Shown one piece after another: positions 14,501-26,468 of a DNA stretch of 64,000 bases. A model generated the notes under the pieces. The model was not told the DNA's origin, searched no databases, and was given only the letters and a program-made list of their open reading frames with translations. The first letter of the stretch is position 1; every line of letters starts with the position of its first letter. Source of the stretch: Thermothielavioides terrestris NRRL 8126 (taxonomy: Eukaryota > Ascomycota > Sordariomycetes > Sordariales > Chaetomiaceae); assembly GCF_000226115.1 (NCBI RefSeq), contig NC_016457.1:5642001-5706000 (forward strand). Direction: 5' to 3'. A program made the translations under genes and the position numbers.

Positions 14501-14762
14501 CGGGTATTATGACCACCACGCTCATCATCCTCACCAGGCTCATCCGGCTCAGCAGCAGCAGCAGCAGCAGGGGTATGAGAGGGATGTGTATGGCGGCGGT
14601 GGGAGTGGGGGTGGTGGAGCGAGCTTGTCGCTTGAGGAGGAGCTGCGGCAGATCGATATCGGCTCCGGCAGGTCGTCGCGGAAGAATGCGGCGCAGGCGC
14701 AGGCGCAGGTGTATGGCCAGGGGATGGGCCAGGGGTATGTGTACGGTCAGGGCGGATACTGA
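11515..14762 (+). CDS. C2-domain ingression protein, Inn1/Fic1-like, with a long Pro-rich disordered tail
   Basis: Likely septation/cytokinesis protein: yeast Inn1 and fission yeast Fic1 use an N-terminal C2 domain and a PxxP-rich tail to link the contractile ring, SH3 proteins and membrane ingression. Two exons, 11515-11747 and 11819-14762, code for 1058 aa. The intron (11748-11818) starts with GCAAGT, not GT, has a CTAAC branch-like site and ends CAG. Using this GC-AG intron yields the C2 sequence TPKWDQELRF exactly. The C2 domain spans about residues 30-155 (GTLVVVVDRAKNLPNRK, GKQDPYC, YYQLKVSVFNDD, GEVRIEITYYDS). The remaining ~900 residues are Pro/Ser/Tyr/Gln-rich with many PxxP motifs, histidine- and glutamine-rich patches (seven Gln in a row), and a C-terminal LEEELRQIDIG segment. 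There is no membrane segment. The orthology to Inn1 rests on architecture. Confidence 0.85.
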
Positions 14763-16110
14763 TCTGTGCTGAGTGTTGAGTCGCCGTGCAAGCGAGCACT
14801 TGAGTGGTGGCGGTGACGGTGAGGTTGGTGGGTGTCGGTTAGGCGGTGTTGGGTCGGTCCGGATGAGCTTGGCCCTGGTGAGTTCGAGTTCCTGTGGCCC
14901 GTGAGGAATGGGGAGAAAGAGATTCCGTGACAGGTTACAGGTAGGGATCGGATGCTCCCATGGTACCGCAGCTGCGGCAGTTTCCTCCCACTGGTACTGC
15001 CAGCCAGCAGCAGAACCAGCGGCAGTGCCAGCGTCAGTAATGGATTAACGGATGCGGGAGATGAGCTGCTTACTGGAGTGGGATGCGGCCATCGTCATCA
15101 TTTGTTTGTATAACAGGGTGTTGTCACTGATCTGGCGTGTTCATCTGTTCTGTTTTGCAGTTTAGGGTCGGTGTCGGGGCATGGCGGCGTTTTGTGCGAT
15201 TACTACCATGGCTACGTACATCCGGGAAGATTGCTCAACGCGGCGTGAGATAGATATTGAGTATTAGACATTCAAGTTTCGCGAAGATCAGCATAGCGGC
15301 AGATAGAGGTGTGCGCTACTGTCAGTAGTCAGCTTCGATTGCGTGCATCAGCGTCTTTGGATTGATGCCTGCTGTGAGATCTTGTGTTGGCGCTTGCTCT
15401 GAGATCTTGTATTGATGCTTGCTTCATATGAGATCATTCTTGGAAACCCAGTTCCCGTGAGACCGTTGAGTGATTGGGACCCAGCTGCAGGGTGACACTC
15501 GGCCCAGCCTCCAGCCCCCTACTTACCACAGCGGCAACTCAGTCACCAGGCATAGCACGTTACGCAGATACATAGGTAAAGTCGAGCGCCAACGTGGTCA
15601 AGCGTGAGCATAGTCAATTCTCAACAACCCACTCCCGTCTCTATGCAAAAAGGAGAATTAATACCTTAGAGCAACATTTTCTCAGAGAAAGCCGCCCGCC
15701 CCAAACCGTTTGCGTCTCTCCCATCAATATACTGCCGCCCCTGTGGCGGACATGAAATGCGGAAACAACCCAGCCAAACCCAACACCCCAGCAGAGCCGT
15801 GCCCAAGCAGGAAGCTGTCATGATGCAAATGCATGAAACCATATGCGACATGCGAAGAGAAGGGAAGAAGAAAAAGAGTAGAAGTGTGGTAGGCCTCGTG
15901 CCGTGTGTGTGCATGCGGCAGAGGCGGCGGCGGCGGCGGCGGAGGCGGCCTGGGCCTCCCGCATCCATCCCGTCGGGCCAACTCCAGACCGGATTCTGGT
16001 GCGTAAGGGGGCCCACCCCGTGCCGCACCGACGTGCCCTTTCGCACACCCGCTCGCCGCGCCGCTCGGGCAACAGAGCAAGATCCCCCCCTACCCTTTGC
16101 CCACCGCGTT
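14763..16110. other. Intergenic between convergent genes
   Basis: This 1.35-kb region holds the 3' ends of the C2-domain gene (plus) and the DUF3455 gene (minus). A small tandem repeat lies at 15363-15437. Frames at 15666-16267 have no protein-family character. Confidence 0.4.
15363..15437. repeat. Short imperfect tandem repeat (about 25 bp, three units)
   Basis: Three diverged units of the form TGATGCYTGCT...GAGATCTTGT follow one another in the 3' region of the C2-domain gene. The repeat is visible by eye; the unit length is approximate. No function is suggested by the sequence. Confidence 0.55.
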
Positions 16111-16905
16111 TCACCCGAAGAACCAGTAGTAGGCCGCGTAAGGCACGCTCTGGGACCCCGCGCCGGCTACCGAGCAAGCCTCGGGGTTGCCGCCGGCCGT
16201 CAGGACGCGGTAAACCACACTCACGCCCACGGACTTCCCCGCGCCGTTGTCGATCAGCTGGAGCCACTGGACGGCGCCGGAGCCGGTGAGGCCCTTGTCG
16301 GCATTGCTCGGGGCGTCGACCTGCTCGGTCTTCTTGACGACGGCCTTGAGCCCGGCGGCGCTGAGGTCGAACGTGGGGACGCCGGCGGAGTCGAAGAAGT
16401 GGTGGCCCAGGAACTTGAGAGTGGACAGGCCCGGGAGCCGGAGGTCTGCCGGGGCGGGGAACGGGTTGGTCAGGTCGGCGCCGAACTGGGACCCGCTCAG
16501 CTTGTTGAGAGGCAGCGGCGTGCGCCAGAGCAGATCCGACGGCAGATGGTCCCAGACCGGCTGGCTGATGCCCGTCTTCTCCGTCCCCGGGTAGAAGCTT
16601 GTGACGTCGTACAGCACGGCGAGGGCGCCGGTTGCAGAGGCGTTGGCGGCTGTGGACGAGCAGGTGTAGTTCTGGATGCCGTGGCCGACAGCGATCTTTT
16701 TCAGCACCAGGCTGGCCGCCGGCGGACTAAGTTGGGTTGCTAGACCTCTGTCAGTCAAACACAGTGTCGGGCTAGCCGTGGGGCAGGAGGTACACTTACG
16801 TCCTCCTGTCTGAGGGAGAGTAGGCGTAACGACCTTCTTGCAAGTCGGAGCAGCGGACACCACTGCGGCCAGCGCGGCGAAGAGAACTGATGTGGCGGAG
16901 ACCAT
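16111..16905 (-). CDS. Secreted DUF3455-domain protein
   Basis: Predicted extracellular protein of the fungal DUF3455 family; its biochemical function is unknown. Exons on the minus strand: 16905-16800 and 16739-16111, with a 60-nt GTAAGT...TAG intron, coding 244 aa. The unspliced frame is also open, but removing the intron joins LPQTGG directly to PTQLSPPAA, the usual spacing in this family. The Met at 16905 gives a clean signal peptide (ATSVLFAALAAVVSA followed by AP). The family hallmark is GHGIQNYTC at about residues 60-68. It is followed by LAVLYDVTSFYPG and a C-terminal SGAVQWLQLIDNGAG...VVYRVLTAGGNPEAC. An in-frame Met 20 codons upstream would spoil the signal peptide and is rejected. 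It converges on the C2-domain gene. Confidence 0.88.
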   Translation of the reverse strand: MVSATSVLFAALAAVVSAAPTCKKVVTPTLPQTGGRKCTSCPTASPTLCLTDRGLATQLSPPAASLVLKKIAVGHGIQNYTCSSTAANASATGALAVLYDVTSFYPGTEKTGISQPVWDHLPSDLLWRTPLPLNKLSGSQFGADLTNPFPAPADLRLPGLSTLKFLGHHFFDSAGVPTFDLSAAGLKAVVKKTEQVDAPSNADKGLTGSGAVQWLQLIDNGAGKSVGVSVVYRVLTAGGNPEACSVAGAGSQSVPYAAYYWFFG

Positions 16906-19900
16906 GGTGTCTGAGGATGGCTCGATGTGGGAGTGCGTCTGTACGGGAGAGGAAAGAAAGTCCAATACACCGTGTGCTTGAAGAGAACGCTGGTATTATG
17001 AAGTCAAGAGAGCAAAACCCGACGAGATGTCAAAGCAAAGACCAGGAAGAAAGAATAAATATGGGATGGAATACAAGTCCGGGTCGAGTGTGTGGATGTT
17101 CGGGATGGAAGCCAGAGGACGAACCAGCCCTTTATGTCATTTCCGGGCAGACTCGTGGGCGATGCAGAGTTGAGGGCCCGGTTCCAAAGAGGTCAAGCCC
17201 GTCGGTGGCTTGCAGTTAGTAGACGGCGCCCCGGATGCAGTCGAGGAGGCGGGGAGCCGACCAGGGTGGGCCAGCAGGAGCAAGGCGCAGGGCCGGAAGG
17301 GACGTCAAAGAGAAAGGGCAAGGTTCCATGTTTCGGGACTATGGTACGGAATACATGTACATGCATCCACGTGCAGCGCGAAAAAGAGGGCATCGATCCC
17401 GAGGAAAGGAGAGTGCACGCCGAAGGAGGAACACAGCCCCGGTCGACAATGGAGCGGCCATCTGTGCTTACACCCGTGCACGGGACTTGCTTCGAACAAA
17501 CAAAGCGGAGCCGAACATAGCGAAAGAAACGTTTCCACGGTAAAACCGTGGGCGGAAGCGATCCCAGCAGCCGGACGGAGCGAAGGCTGGGGGTGAGATC
17601 TCCAGGGTGTGAGAGGTTGGGCGGAGCAGGGGACCCTGGCTCCTGCGGCGGCAGGCCGTTTAAACTATCGACGCACGAGATCCTCCATGGTTGTTGTGTC
17701 GGAATCGCAGGGGTCGCGCAGGGGTCGTGCAGATGGGGTGGGATGGCTGGGAGGGCAGGGGCTTCAATCCGCTCGTGGACTGCAACCTGAGATCCAGGAC
17801 CCCTGCCCCTACCCCTGCCCGTCCACACACACACAGAGTCGGTCGGCATCTCCTTGAGTACCTGGGCTAACTCGTGTATGGCGTCCGCATGCATCTATTG
17901 CGTCTGCCTGCATCGATACTAGCCGTGCGCTCGCAGGCTGGCTACCTTAATGAATGCGCCAGTTTCGTGGGCAAGAATGTGCAGCTTTAGGCCCTCCGCT
18001 GCGATGTGGGCGCAGAAACTCGCTTGCGCCCCCTGTTGCCTCGCCCGGGCGGGATCGATATTGCGTCCGCTTTGCTTTGTCGTGTTCACTTGCCGTGCTT
18101 CCGGCTCCGGATGCTGTCAGCGCCGACGATTGCTTAACAAAGCGTGTTAATACGGATTTGCCATGGGAGACCCTGGGAGGATCTTGGGGCGGAACCGAGA
18201 GGGCGGGGCAATCTCGATCTCTCTCGTCAAGCTTTCGCCGAGTCGCTTCCTCCACAGTACGGATACGGGATCCTGAGCTGCGCCGCCGTGGGTGGTGCGG
18301 CATCGGAGCCCAAGCAACCACCAATATGCAGCAGCATGAGATGGGCCCTCCGACCCGCAGCGTGTCCGTCCACTACTGCTTATTGTACATTGCGGGTACA
18401 CGACAACCTGCGCTCCAGGTGATGGCGCGGTCCACGTCGCTCCGCTCGGTTTTAGTGGAGAAAGCTGCTGCGCGGCTAACTCGTCGCTTGGCATCGCGTC
18501 TCTCGACTGCCTCTCAGTGGCCGGCCAGCCGAGGGAGGCCTTGCTTCTTCACTTCATCTGGCTTGGCGTGACCAGATGCTCGTTTCTTTTCGCGGCAGCT
18601 GCCGCGCCAACTGACGCTGGCGAAATTGCGTTGCGAGGCAAAGGAAGAAAGTTGGATGGCCGCGAAACACGGAGGAATTCCAGGTGTTGCTGCCTGGGAA
18701 CTAGTGCACTGCGGACTTCTGAGCACAGCCGAGAGTTACTGCTGGGAACCCACGAGGTGCTGCCAGATTGGGAAGGACCGCCTGGCGCTCAGATGGCCCG
18801 TGCTGCTGTCAGGAGCTTTACATGCAGGTTGTTGAGCCTGAGCTTTGCAGGAAGGAGCGCCAACTCGACTACGGAATATTCCTTCTTGCAACTCCTTCAA
18901 TAGGTAATTCACGTCACCATGCCCCAACATCACGGCCCTTGAAACACTTCGCGGGATGGATGGCGGTCTCGTGGACGTCTCACAGATATTATTCTTGCCC
19001 CGCGACGCCTCACCCCGCTCATCTGCGGGGTGCCGGTAATACATACATTACGGATTACACTACAGTACACGTACGAGACGAACGCCCGGAGCAGCGAACT
19101 CGGGGCGGGCTTCCTCTGGCACTCACTAAGCATCGCTGCGATCCTTCTGGCTAAACCGTCCAAAATGAAAGGACGGCGGTTCCGACTTTGGCACGGACTC
19201 CACTGCTGTGGACAGTGGGTTTGTTGGCGACTGAACCGTTACCGCTGGGCTGGGACGGCAGCCTTCCGGGTCGCGGATCATCAGTGATCATCGCCCACAA
19301 TACTAAAATGGGAAGCAAAGATGTGTGGGCATCTTCCAGCATCCAGAGCCCGGTTTCCAGAAGCAACCCCAATTCCCCGGCCATCGTGATCGGCGAGGCT
19401 CTGCACGTGGCCCAGATCGCCTGGTGCGCCCCTCAACTGCGCCTGAGAGGACACTCACTTACACTACATCGTGTACACTAGCCTTCTTCAGACAGTGCTA
19501 CCAAGCAGCGAGTTTGCGCCGCAACCCTGCTCGACCCTATGCGGCGACGCGATACCAACCGAAACATCACAATATCCGGGGAGCTGGGCTTTGCAGGGAG
19601 GCGTCCATGTCGAGCATCGCAAGCACGTTTCCCCGAACTGAAACATTTTCCTCAAATCACTCAACGGGTTCGTTTCGTTTCAAGTCCGTGAGCGAACGTT
19701 TGCGTGCCATCGTCCCTGTCTGAAGCGAGCCCCTGGCCGGCAGCGCACAGACCTCCTGGGCGACTTGAGACGACGGCAACCACCACGTGCGTCCGGCTGA
19801 ATCCAGATTTTGCTGGGATCGAAATCCTGCGTTCACTTCGATGGACAAAGAAACAACTCCCACCTAAGGAGCACGGATACACTAACATCGACCCCAGCCC

Positions 19901-20571
19901 CATTGCATTTGGAAGCGAAGGCCGCGGTGCGGAGACTCAGGCCTCCCCTCTCATCTGGGTAAGCGAGTAGTATAGTTAAGCTGTGCCGCGAACTCGCAGT
20001 AATCGGAAACGATTGCGAGGTCGAAATGACCCTGGGGCCAGTCGGCGGAGCTTCCAGGCGCAGTACGGAATGTGTGGAGTACCTAACTACGGTCCGTCAG
20101 CTGTGAATCTTCCAATACACAAGACTCCAAGAGAAAAGCAAGACTGCCAACTGTCCATGTATATGCGGAGTACACTAGGCAGAAGACAACCCGGTATTGT
20201 GCAAGCATGGTCCCTCCTTGCACAACAGCCCGGGGCTTGGCTTTCCGCTAGTTACCGCCAAAACAACAGAGTACGGATGACGGAATACTCCGTACTGCGC
20301 AACAGTTTCGATGGGCCAACACCCTGGCACCCACCTTGGCGTCCGTCGGCGGCCGGACGGAGCGCCCGCCATCAAAGGAAGGCTTGCGTGCGCAATCAAT
20401 ATTGCAATCTCCGCACCGCGCCCCAATGGCTGGGCGGAGGCCCGCTAGTTACCGCGCGCCCGCTCCAGTGTCATGTGGTGGCGCAAGCCGGGCCAATGGG
20501 AAGCGGGCGAGCGGTGCTTCCGGCGCTTAGAAGCGCGTGGGCTGCAGCCCGCTTCTGACCCCCTCATCTGC
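16906..20571. other. GC-rich, gene-poor interval
   Basis: About 3.7 kb with many overlapping frames on both strands (up to about 230 codons), but none has a recognisable domain, a plausible splice pattern or a signal peptide in a sensible place. Sequence next to 16905 is presumably the promoter of the DUF3455 gene. CTAGTGTA- and TACGGAGT-like words recur. It is not visibly RIP-mutated. Confidence 0.4.
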
Positions 20572-20962
20572 GGTCGTCGTTAAAGAGGTCCCGCCAAGAC
20601 TAATTTCGGAGACTGCCGCGTACAAGTAATTACAAATCGCCAAGGGTAAACGGGGCCGCTACGACTTCGAACATCAACAATGCAAAATCGTAAAGACTCG
20701 CAACAACAATAACTTTACGATACCTCAACCAAATCGAAAAAGAAGAAAACGAGGATAACATATACCCTAACTATAACCCGTATCCTAACCTTAACCTAAA
20801 TCCTAACTAGCGGGGGGCTAGCGTCGCCCCCCGTACCCCCGGCGAACTAACCTTTGGCGATAGTGCAAACCCCGTGGCGATCTTAGCGACGTACTGACGG
20901 TGTAAAAACATTGCCGACAATTGGCCGAAATTAGTCTTGGCGGGACCTCTTTAACGTCCACC
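20572..20962. mobile_element. MITE copy 1 (391 bp), MULE-derived terminal inverted repeats
   Basis: Non-autonomous inverted-repeat element. The left end starts GGTCGTCGTTAAAG and the right end is the reverse complement of GGTGGACGTTAAAG; the pairing continues to about 38 bp through AGAGGTCCCGCCAAGACTAA. It is flanked by an exact 8-bp target duplication TCATCTGC (20564-20571 and 20963-20970). The interior has no open frame but contains a block of telomere-like CCTAAC words (about 20755-20810) and a GC-rich hairpin (CGGGGGGC/GCCCCCCG) near 20812-20835. It is similar along its whole length to the element at 46353-46745, and its termini match the 6.3-kb MULE at 39828-46131, the likely source of transposase. 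Confidence 0.92.
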
Positions 20963-23900
20963 TCATCTGCAGAATAGTGAAGTGCAATATGCCAACAAAG
21001 ACGAGGCCTTGCGGAGTATACCGCGGCAGGCTTCTCCGCGGACGCCGTCGAGCCGAAGGATTCTGAACCAACTGCGTTCCTGCGGCAGAAGTCCGACGGG
21101 CATTGGTTCATTGGCGCGACTATTGACTGTCGGGAAGCTAATAGCCGACGTTCCCGCCCCGCCAAACGCCGCTTCTTCCTTGGAATATCGCTTTGAAAGT
21201 TCCATGCTTGCAACCTGCGCCGGCTCAACGTCGGCCTGCTTCTCTGCCTCTCGGACTGCGCGATTCCCGAGCTGCAGTGCCACACCAGCTTTCTCACATG
21301 ACAAGTTGCTTCTGCAGCATCCGAGACTACCAACGCGGTGATGGACTAACAGTGATCCTTCCAGAACAAGCCCCAGAGAGCCGGCAGCCACGTCGCCTGA
21401 GAGAAAATACGTGTGCGTGCTGACAACACAGTGCTAACGAGGGCGCAGCAGCGAGCTCAGCCCATACACTAGCTAGCTAAGGGCAGAGTCCCACCAGGGC
21501 GGATCTCGCGCTTACTGAGCCGAGCGTTTATGCTGTTGGTTCACCGTGCAGGACTGTAGGTGGAGAAATTAGGCCCTCGGGCCTATCGGCGATAGTCAGC
21601 ACTTCTCTCTGCTTTGCTGGCTCGCGCAGGCTCGAGGTATGCACATGCAATGTCGATGCGGGCAGCAATGCACATGCATCCTGGTTGCCGCGTGAGAGAT
21701 CATGAGTCAACAGCACGGCTACGCCGGCGGGCAGCGGTGGCGGCGATGATGGTCGAATAAGGCGTTTGACGCATGGTCCTTGCAGAACCTCCACCTCTTG
21801 CTCCTCGTGCCGGTCGCCCGACCGTGCAGGGAAACCCTCTTGGTCTACTAACAGGAAGACCCAGTGGGTTGTCAAGCGACTGGTGCGAAGTTGGGCGTAG
21901 GAAAGTGTTGTCAAGAAACCATTCGCGTCAGAGCTGGCGCTCGATGTGGCAAAAGTGCGGTCTCGTATGCATCCTAGGCAGTTGGCAGTCTCTAGAACCA
22001 ACAGAGACAACAACTGGAGCCTGATGGCTCGCATTCTACGCGAGTCGGTAGGGTCATGCCCTGTTTTGAGTGGGTGAGTGTTTGCGCGCTCCGGCTGCCT
22101 GCGGGCGTGAACATGAAGAAATGCAAGCTGCCGTATTGACCAAAACATATTCATTACTTGTCCAAGCTTATGCTATGCTTCAGCGTCCGTCTTTTCACCG
22201 GGGGGTGCAAGCTGAGCGAGGCAACACCGAGAGCCCCTGGCCTCTGACGTGGGATGTACAACGCGGAGCCGAGTGCTCCCGACTTAAAGAACCTACATGC
22301 ACAGCGGCCAGCTCGGCGGTTTGAAAACCAACAGGTTGGGGCGTACTGGTTGGCCAGTGGCAACCCCCCAGCCTCGTTCCAAGCGCCAGGATCGCTGGAG
22401 AATCTTCAGCCCGTAGCACGCCAGCGATGAAAAGCCAGGCATTCAAGATGATGCATCCTACCAGAGCAAGCCGCCGCAAGACTGTTTGAGACACTGGAGA
22501 AAGCAAACCCGGTACGGGGCATCTTCGCGTCCTCCGCATTTGGTCCCCACGCCGGCCGTACCCACACACAGTCGTCCTCCGATGAACAGCCACACTTCAT
22601 CCTTCGGAGTGGCAATATGCTGATTAGCAAACAGGGCCGTCAGGCGTAGCAGACCAGACCCGCAGGTAAGCATGGAACAATACAAAGTTCTCAGGAAAAA
22701 AAAACCTTCCATATCCGACCAAGGAAGGTATTTCATGCAAACCCCACGACCTCAGCGGCGCATGCCACATGGCAGATTCAATCGACATTCACACCCAGCG
22801 ATCCGGGACAGGCGGAGCTCGCCGATCGCTGCGCAAGCCACCCCCGGCGCCACCCAGTAGCACGCGAGCAAACACGAACGGCCAAACACAAACGGGAAGC
22901 GGCCTTCCCGAGACAACCCGCCGGGTAGCCACGAGCCCGAGAGCGCCTGGCGCGCCACACGCCGCCAACACCCGCCAACACTCCATTCGGCAATGCCGAG
23001 AAAACGTGCAAATGCCGGCGTGTCCGCTCGACCGCATTGCCTGCCTACTGCGGGAGGGCTGGACTTTAGTGTAGAAAAAAACGCTTCCATGATTCCTGGC
23101 CCGGCAAGGCCGTCGGTGTTCGCGGAATTGATGTTGGATGGAATAAGATTTGCTGAGTGAGCCCAGCGGGTCGGTAGAACTGGCCGCGCAAAGGCTGTGC
23201 CTTTGCTGCCCTGTCGAGTTAAGCCCTCGCGAGCTGAGACCGGGACCTCCCTAACCGTGCTGTTCGTATTGGGCCGTACTCTAGTGTAGGTAATCAGGCA
23301 AGGGGGAGCAATGGACCCGGATAATGTGATGAGGGAGGGCAGACAACAGGCAACAGCGGCGGCGGAGCCTTCGTTTGTCGGCGTCAAGGCTGACTGGAGA
23401 GGCGGGGTTGGCGGTGCTATCGTGCATGCACCATTGTATCGTAGGCAGCAAACGGCCCGGGTACAGGGCAGATTCTGCTGGGTCAGCGGATGGTGATATC
23501 CCGGGAGGAGTCCCAGCTGCCTGGGTAAGGAAGGAGTCTGGAGGTTGGGTGAGGGACCCGGCGGGGCAACGAGGGTGTGTGTGTCTCTGGTTCTGTCCGT
23601 TGCCTGTGTGTTGGGATCGAGGCGGCCATACCCGTTTGCCAATGACCAGAGCTCTCATTAGGCTGTGTTTGATTTCTGTTCCGGGTCTTCCCACAGTCAC
23701 ATAGCAAGTGAAAATGTGCTTGCGTGCTGGTGCTGTCTACGTTAGCAGTGGTCATTTGACGGAACCCCCAAATTGGCACGGCAGGAATACCCAAATCCCT
23801 GCCGCCAATCACTCGGTTTGCAGGAGGCTATCGACAAGACCGAGTGTCTACCCTTTGGTCTGTTGGGAGGTAAACGGTCTATGCAGTTGGTGTTGGTGAG

Positions 23901-24530
23901 TCACGAAGGCGGGAAGCGACAGGTGTTGGAGCGGCGCCCGGATCGAAATCCATCACCGTTTCCTTGACGCGCTAGGGCAGCGGATCAGGATATCTGACCA
24001 TGGTGTGGCTTTTAGAAGATAGGCGCAATCACGCTTACCGAGATGATAGGGAGAAATCATGATCGCGCCTCCAACACATACTTTCTCCTCGGACTTTCAT
24101 CGCGGAAGGCGTCATTAGGTGCCTATCTCCTATCCGAAAGCCAGCCGTTTCCAGGTGCTCACATATTCACGCCGAATAGCCATTTTACAAGCTTCATGTC
24201 AGGCATAGGCGCCATGTTACCTTGGCCCAGGTCTCGCACTCGCAACTTGGTGTCTCTGACTGGGTCATCGGTCATGGGTCGCCTAACAAGGCCCAAGCCA
24301 TGAAATATTGTATTCCAGTCTCCAAGTTCTCCCGTACCTTCAGGATAATCTTAAAGCCAAGAACTCCAGACAGTGACAGACAGTTCTGATCAGAGTATTC
24401 CAAGGTGTCGAGAGACAGAAACCCACGCCTCCACCTCCGTCGCCCCGTCCGACACGCGTCCGCCGCTGCCATATTTCCAAGGTAACGACCTTAGCTGCAG
24501 AACCTGATCATCAGCAGCGCCAGACCCGCC
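20963..24530. other. GC-rich, gene-poor interval
   Basis: About 3.6 kb with no supported gene. The longest frames (22752-23642 minus, 296 codons; 21528-22154 minus, 208 codons) have compositions typical of antisense or random GC-rich frames, and I recognise no domain. No tRNA-like cloverleaf found by eye. Confidence 0.4.
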
Positions 24531-25135
24531 TCAATAGTTCCAGTGCGTGATGCGTGTGATCATTTCCCTCGGAATGAAATCCAGGGCAAACCATTCCGAC
24601 GCCTGGCTTTGTTGCACCGGGACATGAAGCCACCGTCGCACATCTTTCGTTGAGAGAAAGATACAACCTCCAGCAGGATCTCTCCAAGCAGGGAGATGCA
24701 CAGTCTCGTTGCTGAGCTCAATCTCCAGGGTTGTTGGCCGCAGTGACCGCGCACTGATCTGTGCAATAAAGACCCCCCTGTGGCCTTTGCTGAGGTGAAA
24801 TTCCGCGCGTGTTCGAGCATCGGCTGTAATCAATGGAGGAACAAATCAGAGCGGGTACTCATTTTTTTTTTTTTTTTTTTTTAAGAAACCAATGCTGGCT
24901 AAGTGGCGCTCTCACCTTCGTTGTCGAAAACAGAAATGAAGGGGCTGTATTCTGTCGACCTGTTCCACCAGTCGAGGTGTTGCAGGATCTTCTCCAAATT
25001 GATCCAGTGGCCATAATCCATGTAATAGTGGCCCTGGGACTCGAATCCGCCATCGTGGTACAATGTGAAGGACCCTTGGTGCTGAACTCGATAGAAGTTC
25101 GGCGGAGGGTGGGACTCGCCTCCAACGGATGCCAT
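24531..25135 (-). CDS. DUF7587-like hypothetical protein
   Basis: Fungal protein resembling the DUF7587 family, function unknown. Exons on the minus strand: 25135-24916 and 24823-24531, coding 170 aa; phase 1 junction, GTGAGA donor and ACAG acceptor. Landmarks: NFYRVQHQGSFT at about residue 13, DYGHWINLEKILQHLDW, then SPFISVFDNEADARTRAEFH across the splice and KGHRGVFIAQI after it. The protein ends WFALDFIPREMITRITHWNY. The short intron contains a run of 21 T (plus strand 24862-24882), unusual for an intron under 100 nt. The frame extends upstream of 25135 for about 100 codons, so an extra N-terminal exon is possible. I chose 25135 because the family-like sequence begins right after it. It is probably a cytosolic protein; no signal peptide. 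Confidence 0.72.
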
Positions 25136-26468
25136 CTTTCTTCTTCTTTCTAACGGCAGACTCGACGATGGATGAGCAAGGTGCTCGTACGGCCTCAAGC
25201 GCCAGCTGCAATGTCGCGATGAGAGAGGGCAGGTGAGACTACAGGACTCGGGGAGGATGCGGATGTGGTGCCCATGACCGGCAGCCCAGGCTGGCGAGAG
25301 GGCAGGAGGGGGAACGAACGGGTTCACTCTATTTGAGCCAGGCGACCGCCAGTCATTACCTCTGTGTAGCACCCCGCCTCCATGGCCAGTGCGGGGAAGC
25401 GTAGGGAATTCTAGCAGCTCTGTCTCAGCCACTCCGTCGCCGCGCTCGTCCTGCAGCCCGCCAGTGAATCAGGCCAGACCGCCGCAGCCAGCCGCGGTTA
25501 GCGGACAACACAGGCATTACGGATCCGTACTTGGTACCCAATCGGAGAGCGAAGAAAATGAAACAAGACGTGAGGGGGTTGACAGGTGGCAAGTTTCCAA
25601 GTCGTGGACGCTAGGTATTGGATCTGGATGCACGCAGAGTGGTGGTCTTCGTGGCTGCGAGAGCGGGTAGCCGCAGGGTTTCTCGGGCGTGGGATCTGGG
25701 TTTGATGGCTGGCCTAAAGTTTCTCGAGAGCTCAAGTAGCTCCTTAGGAAGCCAAAAATACAAAACAATCACTATGGGGAGTCGGCACAGCTGTGGGCGG
25801 TGTTCTGGATCTGACCAGCAAGATCGAGCGCGGCATTAGCCACGGCGCAGCTCGCCGACGGAATGGTTTCGGCAAGACCGCCGCCATCTCCATAGCCGTC
25901 GCTGCCGTCAGACACCAGCTGCTGAGACCACGGGAGGACCAGCGGCCGGATCGTCGGCACTCGTGCGGCTGTCACCTGCCCGAGAGGAAGATTCGTCGGC
26001 AAACCCTGCCTGCCCGTTGGGGTTCTACAATTCCAGGCTCGATTTTGCAAATGTGAGCGTAAAGCTGGACATAACCGAAGACTCACCGGTGTAACTGCTG
26101 TGCGGATTTCCGACGGCAGTGGGCATGGCAACGGGGGCCCTCCTGGTGTTCGTAAGCTTTTAGTCGCTCCAACTCCGTTTGCACGGCTGCACGACCCGGG
26201 TATCACGGTACGCACATACATCCCTCGTAGCTTTCGTGTCGTTACTCTTCCACAGCAGGTTGTGCAGCGTTTGACGTACGCCTCCCGGCATTACCCTTAC
26301 GTGCCCTCGGTGGAACTGGTGGCTAGGGTACTCGAAGGACATGAAAAGAGGATGGTGTCCACTCGGTCTCAAGTATGGATCTGCCCTCCGGTTGACTTCC
26401 ATCCTACTCACACATCGTCTGAAGCTTGTACAACTTGAAACAACACCATTGAATTTCCACCCCTAGCT
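25136..26468. other. Intergenic between divergent genes
   Basis: About 1.3 kb separating the starts of the DUF7587-like gene (minus) and the exonuclease-domain gene (plus); both promoters should be here. Frames at 25389-26221 show no family resemblance. Confidence 0.4.

Noticed and set aside
17193..17894. 233-codon minus-strand frame
   Set aside because: Low-complexity Pro/Ser/Arg composition and no family signature.
20755..20815. Internal telomere array
   Set aside because: CCTAAC words are irregular and confined to MITEs; they do not form a true tandem telomere repeat or chromosome end.
22752..23642. 296-codon minus-strand frame
   Set aside because: No domain, no plausible N-terminus, codon use unlike the real genes here; likely chance in GC-rich DNA.
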